Of a DNA stretch of 64,000 nucleotides, positions 49,428 through 57,994 are shown piece by piece. How positions within the stretch are numbered: position 1 is the stretch's first letter; each line of letters starts with the position of its first letter. Location: NCBI RefSeq assembly GCF_020171525.1, contig NZ_JAIVAI010000001.1:434001-498000 (forward strand), in the 5' to 3' direction. This DNA is from Halobacillus yeomjeoni. GTDB taxonomy: Bacteria; Bacillota; Bacilli; Bacillales; Halobacillaceae. The position numbers and the translations under genes were made by a program. The notes under the pieces are model-generated. The model made no database searches. It was not told the origin of the DNA and saw only the letters and a program-made list of their open reading frames with translations.

Positions 49428-50393
49428 ATGACTCTATATAATCTCGGGTATGTAGCTATGAGTGTGAACTTGAAGAATGCTTCTCCTTCCCAAACGATGA
49501 CCTTCAAAAGGTTTCAGCAGATACGAGATCGCGAAGCCGCACTGAATAAGTTGGAAAGGATTGCCTCATCCAATATTCAAAACTCCTTAAGATTATTGAA
49601 ACATAACCTTGCGTATGACATTCGATTTTTTCGTTTGAGTTCCCGGCTCGTCCCATTAGCCACTCACGAAGAATTAAGCGACTGGGACTATCTTTCTCCG
49701 ATTAAAAATGATCTTGCCGAATTAGGTGCGTTCGCAGAAAAACACCACATGCGCTTGGACTTCCATCCTGATCACTTTGTTGTGATCAATACACCAAAAA
49801 AAGAAATATTCAAAACATCTATATCAGTTTTGAAGTACCATTATGTTCTCCTTAAGTCGATGGGGTTCAACCCAGAACACAGAGCCGTTCTTCATTTAGG
49901 AGGAAGGTACGAAAATAAAGAAAAGTCGCTTGAAAGATTCATAGACAACTGGGGTTCTGTACCTAAAGGCATTCAAAAAATGATTATCATTGAGAACGAT
50001 GATAAGAGCTACACACTCGAAGACTGTTTGTATGTTTGTGAAAAATTGAATATCCCTCAAGTGTTTGATATCCACCATCATATGGCCAACCATAAAGAAG
50101 AAAACTGGGATCCTCTTTGGGAGAGGGTCGTCGCTACATGGAATGAGTCACCATTACCCATAAAGATGCATATATCAAGTCCGAAAAGTGAGAAGGATTT
50201 CAAAAGTCATGCTGATTTTATAGATGTAGATGTATTCTTGGATTTTGTGAAGAGAACTTCAGGGTCCACTGAACAAATTGACTGCATGATTGAAGCCAAA
50301 CAGAAAGATGATGCCCTGTTTAAATTAGTAGAACAATTAAAACATCATCCACATATTGAGATGCAATCTGAAAGTTCTTTTACATGGAAATAA
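49428..50393 (+). CDS. uvsE: UV DNA damage endonuclease
   Basis: 321 residues, the UvsE/UVDE length. TIM-barrel endonuclease that nicks 5' of UV photoproducts. Seen: NLGYVAMSV, YDIRFFRLSSRLVPLATH, RLDFHPDHFVVINTP, VLHLGGRY, IIIENDDKSYT, IPQVFDIHHHM and CMIEAKQKDDAL, which supply the metal-binding His/Glu/Asp residues. Helpful to a sun-exposed spore former. Confidence 0.94.
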   Translation: MTLYNLGYVAMSVNLKNASPSQTMTFKRFQQIRDREAALNKLERIASSNIQNSLRLLKHNLAYDIRFFRLSSRLVPLATHEELSDWDYLSPIKNDLAELGAFAEKHHMRLDFHPDHFVVINTPKKEIFKTSISVLKYHYVLLKSMGFNPEHRAVLHLGGRYENKEKSLERFIDNWGSVPKGIQKMIIIENDDKSYTLEDCLYVCEKLNIPQVFDIHHHMANHKEENWDPLWERVVATWNESPLPIKMHISSPKSEKDFKSHADFIDVDVFLDFVKRTSGSTEQIDCMIEAKQKDDALFKLVEQLKHHPHIEMQSESSFTWK

Positions 50394-50578
50394 GAGGGAG
50401 AGATTTTTTGTCATGAATTGATCTTAAGAATCATAATTTAAAATCGAAATGATGTTTACTTTAATAAACAACTGAAGGGAGTATTTGTTATATTAGTGGA
50501 AAAAAATACCTAACAAACCATGTTTTATGATAAAATAAATGAAAAACATATTATGGGGATAGGAAGGAAGTTGTTTCA

Positions 50579-50806
50579 TTGGAAAGAATTATCGAACTTG
50601 AGAAAGTGATTATTGAATTAAGGGAAAAGGAACGCTCAAGCTTCGTCAGGATTAACGAAAAGAACACTTATAAGTCCGCTGATTTTGTGGATGAAAGCGA
50701 AAGTAAAATGAAAGAGGCTTTTATTGCATACCTGAAAGCAAAAGGGCTTGCATCCGATTATGAAATCAATACTTACTTAATCCCTTTGGTTCCAACTAAA
50801 AATTAA
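50579..50806 (+). CDS. Small hypothetical protein
   Basis: 75 residues, TTG start eight bases after GGAAGGAAG. The N-terminal helix (MERIIELEKVIIELREKERS) is coiled-coil-like, the rest mixed and charged. No family recognised. Ends in a strong shared terminator. Confidence 0.6.
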   Translation: MERIIELEKVIIELREKERSSFVRINEKNTYKSADFVDESESKMKEAFIAYLKAKGLASDYEINTYLIPLVPTKN

Positions 50807-50848
50807 AAACCACCCCTCTGGATTCCAGTCCGGAGGGGTGGTTTTTAT
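50805..50848. terminator. Bidirectional terminator
   Basis: AAAACCACCCCTC (50806-50818) pairs with GAGGGGTGGTTTT (50833-50845); serves the converging 75-residue gene and sspH, overlapping both stops. Confidence 0.92.
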
Positions 50849-51024
50849 TGCTCTTCCAACTCATTAAGCGAAACGGTTTGCTCTCGTTCAGGTTGACCTA
50901 AAGGATAGATTCTAGCTGTCCCATTCTGCTCGTCTACATTTTGGATGTAAATTGGCTGACCATTGAATACTACATTTGCCATTTTCGGTGATGTACAAAT
51001 TTCCTGAGCACGGTTTTTATTCAT
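50845..51024 (-). CDS. sspH: Small acid-soluble spore protein H
   Basis: 59 residues beginning MNKNRAQEICTSPKMANV and containing PIYIQNVDEQNGTARIYPLG, the hallmark of H-type SASP. Start ATG 51024 follows AAGGAGG by eight bases. Expressed in the forespore in B. subtilis; here it shows that the organism sporulates or descends from a spore former. Confidence 0.95.
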   Translation of the reverse strand: MNKNRAQEICTSPKMANVVFNGQPIYIQNVDEQNGTARIYPLGQPEREQTVSLNELEEQ

Positions 51025-51195
51025 GATATTAACCTCCTTGATATTATCTTTCCTTTGTGGATAAGAGTTATCCAATTTGTTCAATAAGTATAATAAAGGC
51101 TAGTTCTTCCTTACTGATGTAATAAATGACGAAAAGGTTGTAATATTATATCTTTATGTGTAAAATTACACTAAAGCTGAGAAGGGAGTGCTTTT

Positions 51196-51807
51196 ATGCA
51201 AATTCTACCTTATGTTTTTTATTTATTCCCAATAACTTCTTTCGTACTTGGAATTATCATATACGCTACTATAAAGAAAAGGTACCTGGCGCCTTTAATT
51301 ATTTTTACAATCTTCTTTGCTGCTCAATTGATTTTTTTTAACTACACATTTTTCCAAATGGTTTGTATTTATACATTCCTCGCTTTTTCAGGTTCTTTCA
51401 CTGCTGAAATAGTCATGAAAAAATATGACCCTGGCAAGAGATTGAAAAAAGTCTTAGGGATCGTCATGGCGGGAGGTGTACTCGCTTTATGTGCTGTCAT
51501 GCTATTATCAAAACCATATCAATCCTGGGTGATGGAACATAAAGTCAAGGCTCATCTAAAAGAAATGGCATACGATGAAAGCGAAATAGAATCAATAGAT
51601 ACGACTTATGAACACAAACGAAACACAAACAGAACAAAGCCTGTGATAGCAGAAGTCGTTTTTACCAATGACCCTGATCATACATACCGCTATATAGAAT
51701 TAAGACAGAAAAACGAAATCAAACAAATGTGTGAGTATAAAAGTGGGAATGTAATGAAAAGTGAGTACACTGAAGAACGACCGCACATGATCAAGAATTG
51801 TTATTGA
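51196..51807 (+). CDS. Membrane protein, DUF2651-like N-terminus with DUF3139-like C-terminus
   Basis: 203 residues. N-terminal three to four helices (LPYVFYLFPITSFVLGIIIY, then YLAPLIIFTIFFAA, YTFLAFSGSF) resemble DUF2651 (YbeF). After another helix (85-107) a domain AHLKEMAYDESEIESIDTTY ... VVFTNDPDHTYRY resembles DUF3139. Both families are usually short separate proteins, so this looks like a fusion. Start ATG 51196 after GAAGGGAG. Confidence 0.7.
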   Translation: MQILPYVFYLFPITSFVLGIIIYATIKKRYLAPLIIFTIFFAAQLIFFNYTFFQMVCIYTFLAFSGSFTAEIVMKKYDPGKRLKKVLGIVMAGGVLALCAVMLLSKPYQSWVMEHKVKAHLKEMAYDESEIESIDTTYEHKRNTNRTKPVIAEVVFTNDPDHTYRYIELRQKNEIKQMCEYKSGNVMKSEYTEERPHMIKNCY

Positions 51808-51832
51808 TTTAATTTATAGGAGAGTGGATCGG

Positions 51833-52201
51833 ATGAATCGGGATTTACTGGATAAGATTAAAAAATTGGAAGAAAGCCACTTATCACTCCATGTACGTTC
51901 TTCCTCTGAAAAGCTGGGTGAAATTTTAGCGGATGACTTTTTTGAAATCGGAAGCTCTGGTGTAATGTTTGATAGAAAAGAGTGTATGGAAAAAGGCGTC
52001 GTTTTATCAGATATGACTCTACACAATTATGAAATTCAACTTCTTTCTGAAGACGTAGTCTTATCCACGTATTTTATTGAAGATAAGACCAGGGATAGAA
52101 ATACATTACGAAGTTCCATTTGGAAAAGAATTGATGGAGGATGGCAGCTATATTTTCATCAGGGGACGATTACACAACTTCAAGTAAAAGATGTTTTGTG
52201 A
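51833..52201 (+). CDS. DUF4440/SnoaL-like small protein
   Basis: 122 residues. LLDKIKKLEESHLSLHVRSSSEKLGEILADDFFEIGSSG, then SIWKRIDGGWQLYFHQGT at the C-terminus, the classic NTF2-like DUF4440 pattern. Start ATG 51833, eight bases after AGGAGAG; GTG 51824 overlaps the site. Role unknown. Confidence 0.82.
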   Translation: MNRDLLDKIKKLEESHLSLHVRSSSEKLGEILADDFFEIGSSGVMFDRKECMEKGVVLSDMTLHNYEIQLLSEDVVLSTYFIEDKTRDRNTLRSSIWKRIDGGWQLYFHQGTITQLQVKDVL

Positions 52202-52281
52202 AAGCCATGCGAATGGGATATAAGCAGGCCTCCATGTCTTTTATCTATGGGATTTTATTAACAGAAGCAATTCTATGAAAT

Positions 52282-52309
52282 AAAAAAGCAGCTTTTAAGC
52301 TGCTTTTTT
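52282..52309. terminator. Bidirectional terminator
   Basis: AAAAAAGCAGCTT / AAGCTGCTTTTTT, lies between the DUF4440 gene and a small minus-strand gene. Confidence 0.9.
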
Positions 52310-52317
52310 ACATCGGT

Positions 52318-52485
52318 TTACTTTTTCAAATCAGGGTTTTCTCGTTTGGCCTCTTTTACTTTAGGTTTGCGATATCCTCCAGCGATATCAGCCTTTTTGA
52401 ACTCTTTTGCGTATACGACTTCTTGTGCATCTGAAACATCTTCATATTTACCACCAATAGGTTGGTACTGTGTATTGTTGTTCAT
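52318..52485 (-). CDS. Small conserved-looking protein, 55-59 residues
   Basis: Frame MNNNTQYQPIGGKYEDVSDA, then QEVVYAKEFKKADIAGGYRK and a basic tail PKVKEAKRENPDLKK. ATG 52485 lies 12 bases after AAAGG; an in-frame ATG at 52497 abuts that site. Soluble, charged; family not recognised. Own terminator downstream. Confidence 0.6.
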   Translation of the reverse strand: MNNNTQYQPIGGKYEDVSDAQEVVYAKEFKKADIAGGYRKPKVKEAKRENPDLKK

Positions 52486-52630
52486 AAATTCATTCATCCT
52501 TTCATTTAGAATTGGTTATATATGTCCATTTCCTGAAAAGTGTCGATGAAAACATGGAATTAAAAAAAGACTTTAATTATTATATAGAAATTAAAACAGC
52601 TGGATGCCATTTCAGGTATCCAGCTGTTTT

Positions 52631-53410
52631 TCAGAGCTCTCCATCATATATGTTGAAGTATCCAAGCTTGACTGATACCAGAATCACTAAACCTAATGCC
52701 GTAAACATGAAAATAGGAAATAACCAATCCTTCTTTGTGACAGTAAACTGGTGGAAATACGTCCTGTTTCTGTTTCCGGTAAAACCCTTCGACTCCATCG
52801 CGACTGCAGTCCTTTCGGCTTTGCGAATTGCTCCTGCAAGGAGGGGGATCGCAAGCCGCTTCCACTGCCCCACTTTTCCTTGAATCGTTTTCGCTTGGCT
52901 GACTCCCCTTATTCGATGTGCAGCTCTGATTTGTTGGAATTCTGTCTTCAGCATAGGGAGAAAACGGTAGCCGGCTAATACTCCATAGGCAAGTTTGGGA
53001 GGAAGCTTCAACTGTTGAATCAAGCTTAAAACGAAGTGCACCATGTCCGTCGTGAAGATAAATAATAAAGATAACACAGCAAATGCAAGCACTCTCAATG
53101 ATAAGGAAACTGCTATAAACAGATCTTCTCTAGGAAACTCCCACCATAAAACCGCTATAATCTGTTCGGGATTTGAAGGAGCATCCGCAAATGCGAGCGT
53201 AGTCCATAGCATACCGAATGCAAATATGAAAAAGGGGCTGAAATAAAGTAAGTAATGCTTTTTATTAAATCTACCAAATAAAAATGTTACGCCAATAACA
53301 AAAATTAAATAAAGAAAGGGAGTAATCGGATCAAATAAAAAAGCGAGTATAAAAACAAGACCTGCGATGGTCAATGCTTTTACGCTTGGATTCAAGTCAT
53401 TTAGATACAT
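52631..53410 (-). CDS. ykoC: ECF transporter transmembrane component EcfT (YkoC-like)
   Basis: 259 residues, five to six helices. EcfT signatures for ATPase coupling: AAHRIRGVSQ and AVAMESKGFTG (A-R-G-type motifs). Overlaps the ATPase gene by 14 bases. With YkoD and YkoE forms an energy-coupling-factor importer for a thiamine precursor (HMP). Confidence 0.9.
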   Translation of the reverse strand: MYLNDLNPSVKALTIAGLVFILAFLFDPITPFLYLIFVIGVTFLFGRFNKKHYLLYFSPFFIFAFGMLWTTLAFADAPSNPEQIIAVLWWEFPREDLFIAVSLSLRVLAFAVLSLLFIFTTDMVHFVLSLIQQLKLPPKLAYGVLAGYRFLPMLKTEFQQIRAAHRIRGVSQAKTIQGKVGQWKRLAIPLLAGAIRKAERTAVAMESKGFTGNRNRTYFHQFTVTKKDWLFPIFMFTALGLVILVSVKLGYFNIYDGEL

Positions 53411-55019
53411 AAGGGAGCCTCATCCTTTCGGCTTGGATCCGGGGAGGGAGATTTAAATGGTAGCGGGATAGGTCACCTTGTTTCCATAACTTATCTGGCT
53501 TTTTGTCGATCTTCACTTTTCCCTTTTCCATAACAAGAACACGGGTGGCGAATCGATCGACCAGTTCCATGTCATGGGTGATCATCACAATGGTCTTGCC
53601 TTTACTGTTTTTATCTTGTAAAACATCCATCAAACGTTCCGTCGTATTCCAATCCTGACCAAAGGTCGGTTCATCTAAAATTAACAGTTCCTGATCCATG
53701 ACGGTCATCGCAGCAACACTCAGTCTTCTTTTCTGGCCCTGACTCAATTGAAAGGGATTTCTATTCTCCAAGCCTTCCAGGTTGTATTCTTTCAACGTTT
53801 GAAAAACAACTTCTCTGACTTCATTCTCTTCTTTGTTGGTTAATTTTAAGCTATATGCCACTTCTTCAAAAACGCTGTCTGTTATGAATTGGTGTTCAGG
53901 ATTTTGGAACACATAGCCAATGACATTTCTTAAATTATCCTCACGCCATTCTCCCAGAGGTCTTCCTTTAAGGTGAATAGATCCTCGATTAGGAGAGTGT
54001 ATACCGGCGAGAAGTAGGGAGAGAGTGGTTTTCCCACTTCCGTTCGGACCAACAATCGCTACGAATTCATTTTGAAAAATATCCAGATGGACCGAATCCA
54101 AAATCTTCTGCTTAGATGCATGCCATGATAAATTGTCTGTTTGCAACAACTGTTGTCCACGGTATCCGTCAGATGGGTGTACAATTTCAGGTTTGAAAGA
54201 TAATTCATCAATTGTCATAGGCAGTTTGGAAAGGGGAGAGGCTGTCTTCAAGGCCTCTCTAGTGGCATAAGGCAGCCATACCCCTAATTTTTTTAGTGAA
54301 CTCGCATGTTCCGTTACTCCATCCCGCAGTGTCCCCTGATAGAACAGCTCCCCATTTTGATTGAGTATGGCAGAATGCTGTACCAGCTCTGTCCATTCCT
54401 CTATTTTGTGTTCAATGACAATCAATGTAATCCCCAGTTGTGCTTTTAAACGGTGTAATATCTGTGTGAAAATCTCAGCTGTACAAGGATCGAGGTTTGA
54501 TGTAGGTTCGTCTAAAATCAATACATCAGGTTTCATGGCAAGGACACAAGCAAGAGCGAGCTTTTGCTTTTCACCCCCGGAGAGTGTGGAAATGTCCGAT
54601 TTCCGATAATGCTCAAGACCTACGAGCTTTAGAGATTCGGTAATCAGTTCTTCCATTTTTTCCAGGGGTGTGGAGAGGTTTTCTAAGCCAAAAGCAATCT
54701 CATCTTCAACTGTCAGCATGCAGAATTGTGTATCGGGATCTTGAAAAACAATACCGATATGCCGGCTGATTTCTCCTGGATGGTAATCTCGAGTATCTTT
54801 TCCATTTACATAAACATGGCCAGACATTTCTCCATCCAATTCTCGAGGAAAAAGGCCATTCAAACAATGGATAAAAGTACTCTTTCCTGCGCCGCTTGGC
54901 CCTAAGATCAGCCATGTACTTCCTTTTTCAATCGATAAATTTATATCATTGAGAGCCGGCTCTTCAACTTCTTCATAACTTACAGAAAGGTGTTTGGTCA
55001 TTATGATAGGTTCATTCAT
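53397..55019 (-). CDS. ykoD: ECF transporter duplicated ATPase (YkoD-like)
   Basis: 540 residues made of two ABC ATPase halves. Half 1: GPSGAGKST, FQDPDTQFCMLTVEDEIAFG, LSGGEKQKLALA, LILDEPTSNLD. Half 2: GPNGSGKTT, FQNPEHQFITDSVFEEVAYS, LSQGQKRRLSVA, LILDEPTFGQD. ATG 55019 overlaps the YkoE stop (ATGA). Powers the thiamine-precursor importer. Confidence 0.93.
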   Translation of the reverse strand: MNEPIIMTKHLSVSYEEVEEPALNDINLSIEKGSTWLILGPSGAGKSTFIHCLNGLFPRELDGEMSGHVYVNGKDTRDYHPGEISRHIGIVFQDPDTQFCMLTVEDEIAFGLENLSTPLEKMEELITESLKLVGLEHYRKSDISTLSGGEKQKLALACVLAMKPDVLILDEPTSNLDPCTAEIFTQILHRLKAQLGITLIVIEHKIEEWTELVQHSAILNQNGELFYQGTLRDGVTEHASSLKKLGVWLPYATREALKTASPLSKLPMTIDELSFKPEIVHPSDGYRGQQLLQTDNLSWHASKQKILDSVHLDIFQNEFVAIVGPNGSGKTTLSLLLAGIHSPNRGSIHLKGRPLGEWREDNLRNVIGYVFQNPEHQFITDSVFEEVAYSLKLTNKEENEVREVVFQTLKEYNLEGLENRNPFQLSQGQKRRLSVAAMTVMDQELLILDEPTFGQDWNTTERLMDVLQDKNSKGKTIVMITHDMELVDRFATRVLVMEKGKVKIDKKPDKLWKQGDLSRYHLNLPPRIQAERMRLPYVSK

Positions 55020-55594
55020 GCCGCTCGTCTTCTCCTCATTTCTTTTCCTAGTGCGAAACTCGACAGAACACCAGTCCTCGCAAGTGCATCACTTAAATAC
55101 TTGCCTAATACACCTGAAATCAGCGCACCACTTACCATTCGTAATACGAGCATAGCAATGACATAACTTGAATCCAGAGCAGCGTATCCAGATCGGAAAT
55201 ACCCCCATGCAAAACTGAACACTGCGGCCATGACTCCTGCAAACATGAGTGTCGCTAAAGTATATTTTTTATATCGGGTAATGGCAAAAGCTGATTCTGC
55301 ACCTGCGCCCTGGATCATTCCAGCGACAATTAACATCGGACCTACAGCATTTCCGAGTAACACTTCAACGGTTGCCGCAATAGTCTCGGATAAGAAAGCT
55401 GCTCCAGGCTTCCGGATGATATAGGCGGCAATGATAGAAACGATGAACCAAATTCCGAAAATAAGATCATAACCAATCGGCCCGAAGAATCCTACAAGGA
55501 TCTTTCCTATGGGAAGAAAAGCTAAATAAATGACAGCAAAAACGACAGATAAAGTGGACATAACAACAATTTCTTTCAACTTCCAGCTATTCAT
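55016..55594 (-). CDS. ykoE: ECF transporter substrate-specific component (YkoE-like)
   Basis: 192 residues, about six helices; LKEIVVMSTLSVVFAVIYLA at the N-terminus and FLSETIAATVEVLLGNAVGP match YkoE S-components for hydroxymethylpyrimidine/thiamine. ATG follows AAGGAGG; overlaps ykoF by eight bases. Confidence 0.9.
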   Translation of the reverse strand: MNSWKLKEIVVMSTLSVVFAVIYLAFLPIGKILVGFFGPIGYDLIFGIWFIVSIIAAYIIRKPGAAFLSETIAATVEVLLGNAVGPMLIVAGMIQGAGAESAFAITRYKKYTLATLMFAGVMAAVFSFAWGYFRSGYAALDSSYVIAMLVLRMVSGALISGVLGKYLSDALARTGVLSSFALGKEMRRRRAA

Positions 55595-56189
55595 TCAGAT
55601 CCTCCTTATGAGAGGGACTGTTAGCAGAAACCGTTACAGTCATGACTGTATGTGGAACTCGGGCTTGTGTTTCACGGAATACCTCTTCTAAACCTTTGAA
55701 TATATCATGGGTGTCTCCTTCCAGACGGGTGGAATAATGGGCGTGAGCAACGCGGACTCCTTTTTCTTTCATCGCGTCGATCTGTTTATATATCGTGTCC
55801 ATATAATCCCCGCCGCCTAAAGGATAGAGAGAAAATTTCGAAGCGATGTATTGTCTGATATCTCGGGAGTACCCTTCATTCATCAAATTTGAAGACACAT
55901 CCATGTATGCATCTCCGGAAGAATCTCCAGGGCAGCCGATGGAAAAAGTGCCTTGAAATGCAACATGAACATCGGTCTTTGCAATATGCAGCAATATCGC
56001 CTTCGTTACGTCGAAAACATGCTCGATTGTACCTCTGACCGTGGTCGTAACGTCATCGGTCTCCATCCACACTTTTGTTGTATCGACTTCACTCAAACTA
56101 TCCTTGATATACTTCACAAAGTCGTCAGCCATCGGGTGCACAGAAAATGAGCAGCCTGCAATGCGTTGATTCCCACATGATTGATTCAT
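55587..56189 (-). CDS. ykoF: Thiamine/HMP-binding protein YkoF
   Basis: 200 residues, two tandem ferredoxin-like YkoF domains: CSFSVHPMADDFVKYIKDSL and, near 115, KFSLYPLGGGDYMDTIYKQI. Binds thiamine precursors in the cytoplasm. Start ATG 56189 (MNQSCGNQRIAG) has AAGGAGT eight bases upstream; the open frame extending to 56399 runs through the riboswitch and is not coding. First gene of ykoFEDC. Confidence 0.92.
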   Translation of the reverse strand: MNQSCGNQRIAGCSFSVHPMADDFVKYIKDSLSEVDTTKVWMETDDVTTTVRGTIEHVFDVTKAILLHIAKTDVHVAFQGTFSIGCPGDSSGDAYMDVSSNLMNEGYSRDIRQYIASKFSLYPLGGGDYMDTIYKQIDAMKEKGVRVAHAHYSTRLEGDTHDIFKGLEEVFRETQARVPHTVMTVTVSANSPSHKEDLNE

Positions 56190-56216
56190 ATAAAAACACT
56201 CCTTGAATTTTGGTAC

Positions 56217-56249
56217 ACAAAAAGACTGCATCCCGGGGGAATGCAGTCC
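56217..56249 (-). terminator. Riboswitch expression-platform terminator
   Basis: GACTGCAT / ATGCAGTC stem with GC-rich loop; minus strand continues with a T-run, 28 bases before the ykoF start. Formation is presumably favoured by TPP binding. Confidence 0.85.
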
Positions 56250-56290
56250 ACATTTAGAATATGTAGAACCAAAATGGTTCAACGAATGCC

Positions 56291-56390
56291 GACTGCACTT
56301 CCCCACGCTGGTATTATCCAGATCGGGTCGTAAGGGTCGGAAACCTTTCCTCTCAGCCACATTTGATGTTGCAGCTCCCCCAGTGCATGT
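56291..56390 (-). promoter_or_regulatory. TPP (thi-box) riboswitch
   Basis: On the minus strand: GCACTGGGGGAGCT at the 5' end, GGCTGAGAGG core, GACCCTTACGACCCGATCTG and GATAATACCAGCGTGGGGAA, the conserved THI-element elements in the right order. Followed by the terminator at 56217-56249. Represses ykoFEDC when thiamine pyrophosphate is plentiful. Confidence 0.95.
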
Positions 56391-56422
56391 TCGTTTCATA
56401 TGCAGTTCTTGTGTTGCTTTTT

Positions 56423-56451
56423 ATATTAGATCATGTGTATAAATTTGTAAA
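56423..56451 (-). promoter_or_regulatory. Promoter of riboswitch-ykoFEDC
   Basis: Minus-strand TTTACA (56451-56446) and TAATAT (56428-56423) with a 17-base spacer, placing the transcript start about ten bases before the riboswitch. Confidence 0.65.
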
Positions 56452-56602
56452 CCATTTCTAACCATCTAAATATAGAAAGCTGCAGGTTTCATAAACTTAT
56501 ATACTTTTTCTTTTATTTCTCTCCATACGTATGGTTGTAATGTTCAGAATGTTATGTATAATTCACTCCAATGGATTTAAATAATTCAAAGGGGGACAAA
56601 GA

Positions 56603-57994
56603 ATGAATGTGTCTGCTCACAGTTTAATTGAAGAGCTTAAAGAGTTTTTACGGAGTGACCAAATCTCAACGAATGAAACCATCCTCGAACGTCATAGTAA
56701 AGATGAATCCTATCATCGGAACAGCTTTCCTGACCTTGTCGTATTCCCGGAAACTACACAGGAAGTAAGTGGGATCGTCCAGATAGCAGATCGTACAGAA
56801 ACCCCCATTATTCCCTTCGGATTGGGTACCAGCTTGGAAGGGCATGTCATCCCTTATGACAAAGGAATGACCATCGATTTTTCCATGATGGATCAAATCC
56901 TTGAAATAAAAGAAAATGATTTTCTTGTCAAAGTGCAGCCGGGCGTTACTCGTTCCCAGTTAAATAAAGCCCTGAAGAAATATGGGCTTTTTTTCTCTGT
57001 AGATCCGGGAGCGGATGCGACCCTTGGGGGGATGGCATCTACGAACGCAAGCGGTACCACATCTGTCAAGTATGGAGTTATGAAAGATCAGGTGCATGAT
57101 TTACAGATAGTTCATCCCGACGGGGAAGTCATACATACAGGAAACTCAGCTAGAAAGTCTTCCTCAGGTTACGATTTAAACCGTCTCTATGTTGGTTCGG
57201 AAGGGACACTAGGTTGTATAACAGAACTGACACTTCGGGTGTATGGAATTCCAGAACACATTATGGCAGCACGAGCGACGTTTTCTTCCTTGAATGATGC
57301 CGTAAATGCTGTCGTTGCAATTCTGCAGTCCGGTTTGTCCATCGCCCGTGTCGAGTTAGTGGATGAAGACTCGATACGTCAGGTCAATCGGTTCAGTGAG
57401 ACAAACTTTTCGGAAAAAACGAGTTTGTTCCTTGAATTTCATGGAAACGAAGCTGGCTTAAAGAGTGATTTGTCTTTCATGGAGGATATCGTTAAAGACC
57501 ATAATTGTGAAGACTTGCAATACGAACATGACCACGCATCAAGAAACAAACTATGGGAAGCCAGGCACAATTTAGCCTATGCTTATGTTCATGGATTTCC
57601 TGGACGTAAATTGATGGTTACGGATGTTTGTGTGCCAATATCCCAATTGGGGAGCGCGATTTCATACGGAAGGGAACTGATGGAAAAATGTAGGCTTACA
57701 GGAGGGATTCTAGGTCATGTCGGAGATGGGAACTACCACGCGCTGCTAATGATCGACATGCAGGATAAAGACGAAGTGAAAAGAGCGGAAGATTTCAACG
57801 AATGGATTGTAAAAGACGCGCTGCAGCGAGGTGGAACATCTACAGGAGAGCATGGAGTCGGGTTCGGCAAAATGAAATATCAGGAGCAGGAACACGGGGC
57901 GGCTTTGGAAGTGATGAAAAAAATCAAGAGTTCTCTTGATCCGAAAGGCATAATGAACCCTAACAAAATTTTTCAGAGGAAGGTGAGTACATAA
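56603..57994 (+). CDS. FAD-linked D-lactate/glycolate dehydrogenase-like oxidoreductase
   Basis: 463 residues. PCMH-type FAD domain with PFGLGTSLEGHVIPYDKGMT (about 70), VDPGADATLGGMASTNASGT (about 137-156) and LYVGSEGTLGCITE, then FAD_oxidase_C with GILGHVGDGNYH and STGEHGVGFGK near the C-terminus. Oxidises a D-2-hydroxyacid, most likely D-lactate or glycolate. Stop overlaps the start of a transporter gene by one base (TAATG), suggesting that the transporter moves a related carboxylate. Confidence 0.9.
   Translation: MNVSAHSLIEELKEFLRSDQISTNETILERHSKDESYHRNSFPDLVVFPETTQEVSGIVQIADRTETPIIPFGLGTSLEGHVIPYDKGMTIDFSMMDQILEIKENDFLVKVQPGVTRSQLNKALKKYGLFFSVDPGADATLGGMASTNASGTTSVKYGVMKDQVHDLQIVHPDGEVIHTGNSARKSSSGYDLNRLYVGSEGTLGCITELTLRVYGIPEHIMAARATFSSLNDAVNAVVAILQSGLSIARVELVDEDSIRQVNRFSETNFSEKTSLFLEFHGNEAGLKSDLSFMEDIVKDHNCEDLQYEHDHASRNKLWEARHNLAYAYVHGFPGRKLMVTDVCVPISQLGSAISYGRELMEKCRLTGGILGHVGDGNYHALLMIDMQDKDEVKRAEDFNEWIVKDALQRGGTSTGEHGVGFGKMKYQEQEHGAALEVMKKIKSSLDPKGIMNPNKIFQRKVST

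Noticed and set aside
52512-52883. Plus-strand 123-codon frame opposite ykoC
   Set aside because: Antisense shadow of EcfT coding sequence with no convincing ribosome binding site.
56190-56399. Open frame extending ykoF upstream by 70 codons
   Set aside because: It covers the TPP riboswitch and its terminator; the real start at 56189 has a ribosome binding site.
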